Shown here piece by piece: positions 1-6,604 of a stretch of DNA of 6,670 bases. Location of the stretch: NCBI GenBank assembly GCA_002731905.1, contig PCBV01000023.1, forward strand, positions 1 to 6,670. The letters run 5' to 3'. The position numbers and the translations under genes are program-made. Numbering within the stretch: position 1 is the first letter of the stretch; every line of letters begins with the position of its first letter. The notes under the pieces were generated by a model. That model had not been told where the DNA came from, did not search any database, and worked only from the letters and a program-made list of their open reading frames with translations. The DNA is from Methanobacteriota archaeon. GTDB taxonomy: Archaea; Thermoplasmatota; Poseidoniia; MGIII; CG-Epi1.

Positions 1-1715
1 TAAGCTGGGACGAAACCGACGTGGCGACTGACGACGTCAGTATCTCCATCGGTAATCAGGCACAGGGCTTCACACCCAGCTACATCGAGGTCGTTATGGG
101 CACCACAGTTGAGTGGACCAACAGCGACACCTTCTCGCATACGGTGACTGACGTGAACGGCGAGTTCGACTCAGGCACCATAGCGAATGGTGAAGCATGG
201 GAATGGACCTTTGATAGCATTGGCACCTACGCCTACAAGTGTACCTTCCACACCGTGATGCAGGGCACCATAGTGGTAGTGGCAGCAGCCGAAGCTAACG
301 AGTACGCGCGCACACCCTATCTGACTGTCTGGAGCGCCGATAGCTACCTGGTTTTCTGGGCCAACTACGACATGGGAGCGGGCAATCAAATCATGGTCAA
401 GGCACAGCACGAGGGCTTCGGACTGGATGACTCAGAATCGCTGAGCCTCACAACGGCTAACGGCTACAAGATCATGGATGGCCGCGACCACAGCAAGGTT
501 GGCAGCGAGCTCACCGATACCAGCTGGGACGAGTGGATACCCTACTACATCCACCTCACCAGCTCTAGCGGCATGTACGCAGCCTCACAGCCATTGCAGT
601 ATGACACGGAAACGGGCAACAAGTTCTCGTTCGTGTTCCACGCACGCGGGCCACTTGGCAGCGCCTCCATTGGCGGTGTCGAGGTGGTGCGCACGCTGCA
701 CTACGGCTTCTTCGCCATGCGCGAAGGGGCTATCCAGCAGGAAATATTCCCAAGTGAGACCGTGACGACCACTTTCTTCGTCAAGAACACCGGGACGCTG
801 GCCAATGTACTGCAGGTCACACCTGAGCTGAAGCAGATGGGCTACGACACCTCGTTGTGGCAGATATTCGTCTCAGCGAGTGCGCTCAATGGCGCTCCCA
901 TCTCAACTACCAGCAGCGGTGGTACCACTAGCGTGCCAATGGATGCTGACAGCGAAGCGCGGATTACTATGGTGATCGAGGCCCCAGATTTCAACTGGGA
1001 TACCAACGAGCCGCTCAGCAACCGCAAGCTGACACTCTACATCAACCTGTACGACACTGGCTCTCAGTCCGCCATGGCCGAACCGCCCGGTAAGGCCAAG
1101 TACTTCATCCGGCCGCCACAGTTCTCGCTCACTGGAATCGAGCAGAATCGCGTGGCAGTGCAGGATGGTGACCCAGACGGCATGGAAATCAGAGTGACAG
1201 CAGTCAACGAAGGTAACTACGCCAAAGACGTGCAAGTCTACTTCCTGGTCTACGACCCCAAGGATGGAGACCGGTACAAGAACTGGTCCATCGGCACTAC
1301 CCGCGCGACACAGATAGGCAGCACCGTCATACCCAAGATGGAGCCTAAGCGCGTGCTCGAAGCGGCTGATAAAGACTCGTCCTATACCGCCTCCTTTACC
1401 TGGACCGAGCCATATGTGCCCGAGAAGGGTGCCGACCGTGGCGATGGCGGTGACTACTACGACGTTCAGGTGTTTGCCTGGATTAATCCAGACCAGAACG
1501 AGGACGATCTGGGCGTCATCAAGCCGTGTGGTACCAACAACGCCTGCGACGAGTACGACAACAAGAAGGACGACAACCTGATTTCGACTGAAGTCAGTGT
1601 GGTGTCTGCTACCAGCACCTCCCCGTCGTTCGCACTGGGCCTAGCTGGCCTGGCTGGCGCCGCCTTCCTGGCGTCGCTCGGTGTCGCACTGCGCCGCCGC
1701 GAAGAAGAAGACTAG
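1..1715 (+). CDS. Surface-anchored cupredoxin-domain protein, 5'-truncated by the window edge
   Basis: Likely an exported protein anchored to the outer face of the membrane. The frame is open to base 3 with no stop, so the first in-window start (GTG at 21) is probably internal; an anchored protein should begin with a signal peptide and none is seen. Counting residues from that GTG, residues 6-87 form a plastocyanin/amicyanin-like copper domain with all four type I ligands: His40 (FSHTV), Cys74, His77 and Met80 (CTFHTVM). Residues about 248-350 and 366-525 look like beta-sandwich, CARDB-type domains; the second ends in an acidic loop with Cys503 and Cys509. Residues 534-564 are a short PSF motif, a Gly/Ala/Leu-rich membrane segment (536-557) and RRREEED, resembling archaeal PGF-CTERM-type sorting signals. 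The copper site suggests electron transfer or copper binding, but the partner is unknown. The cupredoxin call is firm; the roles of the other domains are not. Confidence 0.85.
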   Translation, partial: SWDETDVATDDVSISIGNQAQGFTPSYIEVVMGTTVEWTNSDTFSHTVTDVNGEFDSGTIANGEAWEWTFDSIGTYAYKCTFHTVMQGTIVVVAAAEANEYARTPYLTVWSADSYLVFWANYDMGAGNQIMVKAQHEGFGLDDSESLSLTTANGYKIMDGRDHSKVGSELTDTSWDEWIPYYIHLTSSSGMYAASQPLQYDTETGNKFSFVFHARGPLGSASIGGVEVVRTLHYGFFAMREGAIQQEIFPSETVTTTFFVKNTGTLANVLQVTPELKQMGYDTSLWQIFVSASALNGAPISTTSSGGTTSVPMDADSEARITMVIEAPDFNWDTNEPLSNRKLTLYINLYDTGSQSAMAEPPGKAKYFIRPPQFSLTGIEQNRVAVQDGDPDGMEIRVTAVNEGNYAKDVQVYFLVYDPKDGDRYKNWSIGTTRATQIGSTVIPKMEPKRVLEAADKDSSYTASFTWTEPYVPEKGADRGDGGDYYDVQVFAWINPDQNEDDLGVIKPCGTNNACDEYDNKKDDNLISTEVSVVSATSTSPSFALGLAGLAGAAFLASLGVALRRREEED

Positions 1716-1730
1716 GCGCTCCAACGCGCC
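1715..1730 (+). other. Small hairpin at the stop codon of the surface-protein gene
   Basis: A perfect 5-bp GGCGC/GCGCC stem closes a six-base loop and starts on the last base of the TAG stop. It is GC-only and short, so it could arise by chance in this GC-rich sequence. It sits 4 nt before a stronger hairpin, and together they may shape the 3' end of the mRNA. Confidence 0.3.
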
Positions 1731-1734
1731 AACC

Positions 1735-1756
1735 GGGGGGTCCTACGGGATCCCCC
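1735..1756 (+). terminator. Strong 9-bp hairpin with UACG tetraloop, possible 3'-end element
   Basis: The arms 1735-1743 and 1748-1756 pair over nine base pairs (one G-U), closing the loop TACG at 1744-1747. A C-G closing pair around UACG is the UNCG class of unusually stable RNA tetraloops. It lies 20 nt after the stop of the surface-protein gene and before the rhomboid gene. No T-run follows, so it does not match a bacterial intrinsic terminator or an archaeal oligo-T terminator. It may instead stabilise or define the mRNA 3' end. The structure is clear from the sequence; the function is inferred. Confidence 0.45.
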
Positions 1757-1776
1757 AACCATACCCCAGCGTGAGC

Positions 1777-1783
1777 CTTAACT
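1777..1783 (+). promoter_or_regulatory. Weak TATA-like element before the rhomboid gene
   Basis: CTTAACT is the only A/T-leaning patch in a C/G-rich gap and is centred 26 nt before the ATG at 1806. That is the spacing expected for an archaeal TATA box driving a leaderless transcript. No Shine-Dalgarno-like sequence precedes the ATG, which fits. The match to an archaeal TATA box is poor, so this is tentative. Confidence 0.2.
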
Positions 1784-1805
1784 CGCGCCGCGCTCGCCCC
1801 CAGTG

Positions 1806-2678
1806 ATGAGCGGGCTATCGTTCTTGCTGCTGCTGCTGGCGGCCGCAGTGTTAGTCGGTGGACTGCGGGCGCACATGTATGCGGCGCAGGCGCTGGTGTT
1901 GGCTAACTTTGCGCTCTTTGCAGTGTGGTGGCTTGCGGGCACGCCACTGTCCACTTGGTTGGAGCTGGGCTTTCGCCCCGGGTATCTGACAGAGCCCGGG
2001 TTCGCATGGGCGACACTGCTTACTGCTCTGTTCCTGCACGCTGGGCCGTTGCATCTGCTAATGAATATGCTGGTGCTGTTGCTGCTCGGCGCGCCGTTCG
2101 AGGAGCGCATTGGTACGCGTCGGCTACTGATTGTCTTTTTCGCAGGCGGGCTGCTCGCGTCGCTTGGCAGTGGGTTGCTGGCACTCTGGCAAGGACAGGA
2201 CAGCATCCATATCGGCGCATCAGGGGCGGTTTTCGCAGTGATGGGTGCCTTCGCGCTGCTCTATCCGCGCGACGAAATCCCAATGCTACTAGGCCCGCTC
2301 TTCCTGCCGCGTGTGCCAGTAATACTGGCAGCACTGGTATTCATGGGTGGTGAGACGGCCTATGTCGCCGCCGGTATCAGTGATGGTGTGGGGCACACGG
2401 CGCACGCTGCTGGCTTTGTCGCGGGAGTATTCATGGCGCCGTTGTTACGGCCGCAGCCAGATACAGTCGCCAAGATGGCGAGTCTGGAGCATTTGTCATC
2501 GCTCGAAGGCGCAGATGAGGAACTACGTCATGCAATGGAAGCCGATGAGCCGGAACTGCGCGCGGCGTGGCTGGAGAAGTTCCTGGAACGCGCGTACTGT
2601 CCAGAGTGCAGTGCCGCCGTAAGTGACCCGGATGACTGCTCGATCTGCGCCGTTATCTTGGCTCAGGGATGGACGTAG
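1806..2678 (+). CDS. Rhomboid-family intramembrane serine protease with C-terminal zinc-ribbon-like tail
   Basis: An integral membrane protease that cleaves other proteins within or near their transmembrane helices, using a Ser-His dyad. With the ATG at 1806 as residue 1 (290 aa), the rhomboid hallmarks are HLLMN (His83, Asn87), GASG with catalytic Ser139, and HTAHAAG with catalytic His200. Hydrophobicity suggests an extra helix at 4-21 ahead of the usual six (about 25-45, 70-95, 105-128, 136-155, 165-190, 196-215). A charged, Glu-rich linker (about 220-260) leads to CPEC-x9-CSIC (Cys265, 268, 278, 281), a likely zinc-binding ribbon. GTG at 1803 is an alternative start one codon earlier; an in-frame stop at 1779-1781 rules out anything longer. 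It follows the surface-protein gene on the same strand and overlaps the next gene tail-to-tail by 16 bp. The family call is firm; the substrate is unknown. Confidence 0.92.
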   Translation: MSGLSFLLLLLAAAVLVGGLRAHMYAAQALVLANFALFAVWWLAGTPLSTWLELGFRPGYLTEPGFAWATLLTALFLHAGPLHLLMNMLVLLLLGAPFEERIGTRRLLIVFFAGGLLASLGSGLLALWQGQDSIHIGASGAVFAVMGAFALLYPRDEIPMLLGPLFLPRVPVILAALVFMGGETAYVAAGISDGVGHTAHAAGFVAGVFMAPLLRPQPDTVAKMASLEHLSSLEGADEELRHAMEADEPELRAAWLEKFLERAYCPECSAAVSDPDDCSICAVILAQGWT

Positions 2679-4012
2679 AGCGAGTCGTAGAAGACGACCA
2701 TGAAAATGGTTGCGACGACACAGGTAATTAGCATCACAGGCAGCCCTACGCGCATCCACTCAGCGGTGGTGATGGTGTGACCGCCGCGTTCGCTAATTGA
2801 GACCGCCATCACGTTGGCCGAGGAACCGATGGGGGTCGCGTTACCGCCGAAGCCGCATCCCATTGCTAGTGCCCAGAAGAGCGGTGCGGTGTTAAGCGTA
2901 GGGAGTTCTGTTACTGGGTCCACACTTAGCTCACCAAGTTTGTGGATTACTGGAATCATCGCGGCGGCAAAGGGTATATTATCGATGATTGCCGACGCTA
3001 TGGCGGAGACCCAGATGACTGCAACTGCCAGCATCAGTGGTTCCTGGAAGGTGTTGAAAATCCAGGTCGCTAACGCCGTGAGGTGGCCTACCCCTTCCAG
3101 GCCACCGACCATTATGAACAGCCCGGCAAAGAAAAGCAGCGCAGGCCATTCGACTCTCTCGACTACCTCGGGCAGGTCAGGCAGCGAAAGCGCAATCGCG
3201 ACCCCCGCTCCGCCGAGCGCGATGGCCGAAATCTCCAGCTCGAGGTGGATAAGCTCGTGCACCGAGAACATCCCAATCGTGAGTGCTAGCGCCGCCAGCG
3301 TGCGATTCATCATCGGCCGGTCGCGGACTGCTGCCCATTCGTCCTCCGCCAGCACTTCCACCACATGCTCAGGGCGGGTCTCAATCCAGTCGCGATAGTA
3401 GTAGCGCATATACCCCATCGTCGCAATCCATGCTATCACTGTCAGCGGCGTTAGGTGCTCGATAAAGCTGTTGAAGGTGAACCCTGTCGAGGCTGCAATC
3501 ATGACATTCGGGGGGTCACCCACCAATGTAGCGACGCCACCCGTATTGGAGAGAATTGCCTCGGTAATTAGTGGGGGGATGGCACTTATTTCCAGCTTGT
3601 TGCAAATCTTAATGGTAATCGGCGCAATCAGGATAATCGCAGTCACGTTATCGATGACCACCGAGATCAGTGTGGTGAAGGTTCCCAAGTAAACTACCAA
3701 CATCCAGGGGTCACCCTTCGAGAGCTTTGTCGCCTTGATGGCGATGAACTCGAAAAAGCCGCTGATTTCGAGCATTGCCGCAAAGATCATCATTCCCAGC
3801 AGCAGTCCAATCACATTGAATTCAATTGCAGCGAAGAGGTTCCCTTCACATTCTCCATGTGTGCACCAGTCGAGCGTACCGGTCAGTTTCCCCACAATCA
3901 GCATCGCTACTGCCCCTATCCAGGCAGCGGTAGTGCGGTGCACGAACTCGCCTAGAATGAGCACGAAGGTAATTATGAAAATCAGCAGTATCAGCGTCGC
4001 TGCAAGAGTCAT
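2663..4012 (-). CDS. ArsB/NhaD/OCA2-type ion transporter (Ion Transporter superfamily permease)
   Basis: A 449-residue polytopic membrane protein of the ArsB/NhaD permease group (CitMHS-like fold), closest in motif to the P-protein (OCA2) branch. Two inverted-repeat halves are visible. Half one has IDNVTA (Asp121, Asn122) then NTGGVATLVGDPPN (156-169). Half two has IIDNIPFAA (Asp344, Asn345) then GGNATPIGSSAN (389-400). These paired Asp-Asn and re-entrant-loop motifs form the ion or substrate site in the family. A charged loop (about 201-235) separates the halves. The family includes Na+/H+ antiporters, arsenite pumps and chloride or anion carriers, so the substrate cannot be read from sequence; a cation/proton antiporter is one plausible guess. 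The first loop carries WCTHGEC (Cys50, His52, Cys55), possibly a disulfide or metal site. ATG at 4012 is supported by a TATA-like box 27-28 nt upstream. It follows purL by 33 bp. Confidence 0.88.
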   Translation of the reverse strand: MTLAATLILLIFIITFVLILGEFVHRTTAAWIGAVAMLIVGKLTGTLDWCTHGECEGNLFAAIEFNVIGLLLGMMIFAAMLEISGFFEFIAIKATKLSKGDPWMLVVYLGTFTTLISVVIDNVTAIILIAPITIKICNKLEISAIPPLITEAILSNTGGVATLVGDPPNVMIAASTGFTFNSFIEHLTPLTVIAWIATMGYMRYYYRDWIETRPEHVVEVLAEDEWAAVRDRPMMNRTLAALALTIGMFSVHELIHLELEISAIALGGAGVAIALSLPDLPEVVERVEWPALLFFAGLFIMVGGLEGVGHLTALATWIFNTFQEPLMLAVAVIWVSAIASAIIDNIPFAAAMIPVIHKLGELSVDPVTELPTLNTAPLFWALAMGCGFGGNATPIGSSANVMAVSISERGGHTITTAEWMRVGLPVMLITCVVATIFMVVFYDSLYVHP

Positions 4013-4035
4013 CGTGCTGCCGATTAAGGGGGTTG

Positions 4036-4043
4036 ATAAAAAT
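4036..4043 (-). promoter_or_regulatory. TATA-like box for the transporter gene, also an oligo-T tract after purL
   Basis: Read on the - strand the element is ATTTTTAT, centred 27-28 nt before the transporter ATG at 4012 and starting 2 nt after the purL stop. This is the distance expected when an archaeal TATA box directs transcription from the start codon itself, and no Shine-Dalgarno-like sequence lies before the ATG. The run of five T could also end purL transcripts, as archaeal oligo-T terminators do. Confidence 0.5.
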
Positions 4044-4045
4044 GC

Positions 4046-6337
4046 CTAGGCCAGCCGTTCCCAGAGCGGTGCTTCCCAAGCCGCTCGCAGCGCTGTTGGT
4101 GATAACTCCAGCAGTGTTTTGCCGTTGGATGTTACGGACAACTCATCAGCGGGCGCGCCGAGCCGCTGTGCGTGGTCGAAACGCTTCGCAAAGCTTGCTT
4201 CGCAGCCCGGAGCGACCTGTACCAGCCAGCGTCCTGCAGACTCGCTGAAGAGAGTGGCCATTGCGTCCAGCTTCGAGGACAGCTCAATCGTTGCGCCGTT
4301 ACCGGAGAGGCACATCTCGGCCAGCGCAACTGCGAGACCGCCAGCCGAGAGGTCGTGGCATGCAACTACCTCGCCAGCCGCAATCGCCTCTATCAGAGCC
4401 TCCATACGCGGAACCAGAGTCGTGAAATCGACCGTGGGCAGTGTTCCTCCCTCGAATTCAAGATGCCGTGCAGCGAGGCTGGTGCCCCGCTCGTCACGGG
4501 TTGCACCTATAATCCAGAGTTCTCCATCTAGCTTCAGGTCGCTCGTGACGCAATTACGAATATCATCAACGAGTCCGATTCCCATCAGCACCGGTGTTGG
4601 CGGTACAGCACCTTGGGAAGTTTCGTTGTAGAAACTAACGTTGCCTGAGATATACGGCACCCCAAGTGCCAGCGCGCCTTCACCTAGCGCTTCGCAGGTA
4701 GCACGGAAATGCCCCATCACTTCAGGTTTTTCTGGATTCCCAAAGCAGAGACAATCGGCGAGCGAATCGATACGTGCACCTACAGCGGCGAGATTACCGC
4801 ATACTTCGGCAATCGCCAGTAGTGTTCCTGCGTGGGGGTCGGCCTCCACCAGCCAGGGATTGACGTCGCTCGTCAGCGCCAGTCCGCGCCAGCTATCAGA
4901 CACGGGCTTCAGCACGGCAGCATCTCCAGGACCTTCGTTCCCGACCGGTCCCTGTAGCGGGTTAAGTGCAGTAGATCCGCGTACTTGGTGGTCATATTGT
5001 CGGATGATCCACGAGCGCGAACATACCTCGGGGGTCGCCAGCAGCTCGAGCAGTAATGCTCCGAGGTCGTCTGGTTGCTCCATTACTGCTGCTAGGAGCT
5101 CAGGCGTCTGCGGTTCAAGCGACGGTCGCTGATAGGCTGGGCCCTTGGTTGTAAACTCAAGGTCGAGGTCCAGCACAGTCGTGCCGTGCCAGTCAACGCT
5201 CGTTCGCTTCTGTGGGACAACTTCTCCGATTTCGGTCGCCTCAACATCCCACGCCGCGCATCGTTCGAGCACTTCCGTGACGTTTTCAGGTTGCACGGTA
5301 AACATCATACGTTCCTGTGATTCCGAAACCCAGATTTCCCATGGTGCCATTCCCGGCTGCTTGAGTGGCACCTTTTCCAAATCTACGCGCGCACCGCAGC
5401 CACCATCCAGCGCCAGTTCACCGACTACGCACGATAGACCGCCACCACCCAAGTCCTTCATCCCGGTCAGTAGTTCGGCTCGGTTCAGTTCGAGGCAGAG
5501 GTGCATCAGTGGTTCCTTGGTAATCGGATCCCCCAGCTGGACCGCGCCAATGTCGCTCTCGGAGCCTGCTTCCAGCTCGCGTGACGCAAACGTCACTCCG
5601 TGGATGCCGTCGCGGCCGGTGCGGCCACCGGCGAGGATGTAGACGTCACCCGGTCCGCCAGCTCGGCTGCGAATCAGTTCTGCTTTCGGCATCACACCAA
5701 TGCAGCCCACGTTCACCAGTGGGTTGCCAGTGTAGTTGGGGTGGAATACCACTTGACCAGCCACTGTAGGTATTCCCACACGATTACCGTAGTCGCGGAT
5801 ACCAGCTACAACCCCTCCCATCAGGTAGCGTGGATGTTTGACGCCTTCAGGCAGCTCAGCGCGAGGGAGATCTAGTTCCCCAAAGAACAGCGGGTCGACC
5901 AAGGCAATTGGCTGTGCACCCATGCAGACCACGTCGCGCAGGATTCCGCCGATACCAGTCGCCGCCCCGCCATAGGGGTCGAGTGCCGAAGGGTGGTTGT
6001 GTGACTCAAGGCCAACAACGTAGTAGTGGTCGGCATCGAATTCCATCACACCTGCATCTTCCCGCACGAAGACCTTGCGCGGTACATCAAGTCCGAAAAC
6101 GGTTTCCTCGAGAACGGGGCGCGATGATTTGTAGCAACAGTGCTCGGACCATGCCTGATCAATCGCTTGCAGCTCGATATCGGTTGGCACCCGTTTCTCG
6201 GCGCGAAAATAGTCGCGTACCTTTTCAAGCTCAGTGACCGAGAGTCCCAGCCCTAGCACTTCGGCGGCTGCCTTGAGGTCTCCATCGAGAGGTACCGTGA
6301 ATGCCTGTTCCACGCCCTCAAGCGGCTGTAGTTTCAT
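4046..6337 (-). CDS. purL: Phosphoribosylformylglycinamidine synthase subunit PurL (small form)
   Basis: The catalytic synthetase subunit of FGAM synthase, a cytoplasmic enzyme of de novo purine synthesis. It converts formylglycinamide ribonucleotide, ATP and glutamine-derived ammonia to the amidine. At 763 residues it is the small PurL, which needs separate PurS and PurQ, not the roughly 1300-residue fused form. Signature segments in order: AWSEHCCYKSS (62-72, His66 in the conserved active-site motif), ESHNHPSALDPYGGAATGIG (111-130, nucleotide and Mg2+ binding), KDLGGGGLSC (294-303), SESQERMM (338-345), YDHQVRGST (448-456), GNVSFYNET (565-573) and HDLSAGGLAVALAEM (661-675). The order shows the usual duplicated AIR-synthase-like N and C halves, both intact. 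The ATG overlaps the purS stop as ATGA, so the two are co-transcribed and probably translationally coupled. No PurQ lies next to it. Confidence 0.98.
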   Translation of the reverse strand: MKLQPLEGVEQAFTVPLDGDLKAAAEVLGLGLSVTELEKVRDYFRAEKRVPTDIELQAIDQAWSEHCCYKSSRPVLEETVFGLDVPRKVFVREDAGVMEFDADHYYVVGLESHNHPSALDPYGGAATGIGGILRDVVCMGAQPIALVDPLFFGELDLPRAELPEGVKHPRYLMGGVVAGIRDYGNRVGIPTVAGQVVFHPNYTGNPLVNVGCIGVMPKAELIRSRAGGPGDVYILAGGRTGRDGIHGVTFASRELEAGSESDIGAVQLGDPITKEPLMHLCLELNRAELLTGMKDLGGGGLSCVVGELALDGGCGARVDLEKVPLKQPGMAPWEIWVSESQERMMFTVQPENVTEVLERCAAWDVEATEIGEVVPQKRTSVDWHGTTVLDLDLEFTTKGPAYQRPSLEPQTPELLAAVMEQPDDLGALLLELLATPEVCSRSWIIRQYDHQVRGSTALNPLQGPVGNEGPGDAAVLKPVSDSWRGLALTSDVNPWLVEADPHAGTLLAIAEVCGNLAAVGARIDSLADCLCFGNPEKPEVMGHFRATCEALGEGALALGVPYISGNVSFYNETSQGAVPPTPVLMGIGLVDDIRNCVTSDLKLDGELWIIGATRDERGTSLAARHLEFEGGTLPTVDFTTLVPRMEALIEAIAAGEVVACHDLSAGGLAVALAEMCLSGNGATIELSSKLDAMATLFSESAGRWLVQVAPGCEASFAKRFDHAQRLGAPADELSVTSNGKTLLELSPTALRAAWEAPLWERLA

Positions 6338-6576
6338 TCCACCACCGAGATAGAGTAGTCATGCACTACAGGGTTAGCAAGCAGCCGCTGGCACATGCGC
6401 TCCGCCTCTTTGAGCGCTTTATCTTCTGGCAGCTCGAGCAAGACGCGGTAGCAGCGCGCCGATTTCACACCCTCTACAGACTCAAAGCCTAGCAATCCCA
6501 GTGCTTTCTGGACATTGGCGCCTTCAGGGTCAGCCATGCCCGGCTTGAGACCGACACGAATCTCAATCTCAGTCAT
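6334..6576 (-). CDS. purS: Phosphoribosylformylglycinamidine synthase subunit PurS
   Basis: The small structural subunit that bridges PurL and the glutaminase PurQ in the FGAM synthase complex and is thought to help pass ammonia between them. The protein is 80 residues from the ATG at 6576, the usual family length of about 80-85. It shows the expected pattern: a beta-strand start (TEIEIRVGLK), DPEG (16-19), NVQKALGLLGF (21-31) and CQRLLANPVVHDY (62-74). The frame stays open upstream to the window edge and a TTG occurs at 6651, but the extra 25 residues match nothing in PurS and would bury the promoter-like tract. ATG 6576 is therefore preferred. It overlaps purL by 4 bp and is probably the first gene of a purS-purL unit. 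Confidence 0.95.
   Translation of the reverse strand: MTEIEIRVGLKPGMADPEGANVQKALGLLGFESVEGVKSARCYRVLLELPEDKALKEAERMCQRLLANPVVHDYSISVVE
6338..6346 (-). promoter_or_regulatory. Possible Shine-Dalgarno sequence for purL
   Basis: On the - strand GGTGGTGGA lies directly before the purL ATG and can pair through GGTG with the CACC part of the archaeal 16S 3' end. It lies inside the purS coding sequence. Its presence at the internal gene, with no clear equivalent at the unit's first gene, fits the common archaeal pattern of leaderless first genes and Shine-Dalgarno-led later genes. The very short spacing weakens the call, and coupling through the ATGA overlap may suffice. Confidence 0.35.
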
Positions 6577-6597
6577 TGCGCCCCCAGTGAGGGCGGG

Positions 6598-6604
6598 TAA
6601 AAAA
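6598..6604 (-). promoter_or_regulatory. TATA-like T-rich box for purS-purL
   Basis: On the - strand TTTTTTA is centred 25 nt before the purS ATG at 6576, the spacing of an archaeal TATA box for a transcript starting at or near the start codon. It is the only A/T-rich patch in the gap. The six T could also end transcripts of the gene that appears to stop at 6611. A G-run lies between the box and the ATG, but no clear Shine-Dalgarno core is seen. Confidence 0.45.

Noticed and set aside
21..23. GTG at 21 as the start of the surface-protein gene
   Set aside because: The frame is open to the window edge and the encoded protein would lack a signal peptide although it has an extracellular-type copper domain and a C-terminal anchor. 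Treated as an internal codon.
3..533. Repeat of an 11-base string (agctgggacga) at 3-13 and 522-532, both encoding Ser-Trp-Asp in the same frame
   Set aside because: The flanking bases and residues do not match, so there is no real repeat unit. Only a hint that a second similar domain might precede the window.
903..1235. 110-codon open frame on the - strand inside the surface-protein gene
   Set aside because: Antisense shadow of a well-supported coding region; the protein has no recognisable motif.
1925..2353. 142-codon + frame and 104-codon - frame within the rhomboid gene
   Set aside because: Ala/Arg-rich translations typical of out-of-frame reading of GC-rich coding DNA; the rhomboid frame carries all catalytic motifs.
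2814..3398. 194-codon + frame opposite the transporter gene
   Set aside because: Low-complexity Ser/Ala/Thr-rich shadow of the transporter; no motif, and the opposite frame matches a known family along its full length.
4119..5642. Three long + frames (about 163-170 codons) opposite purL
   Set aside because: Ser/Pro/Arg-rich antisense shadows of purL, whose own frame is intact with every signature motif.
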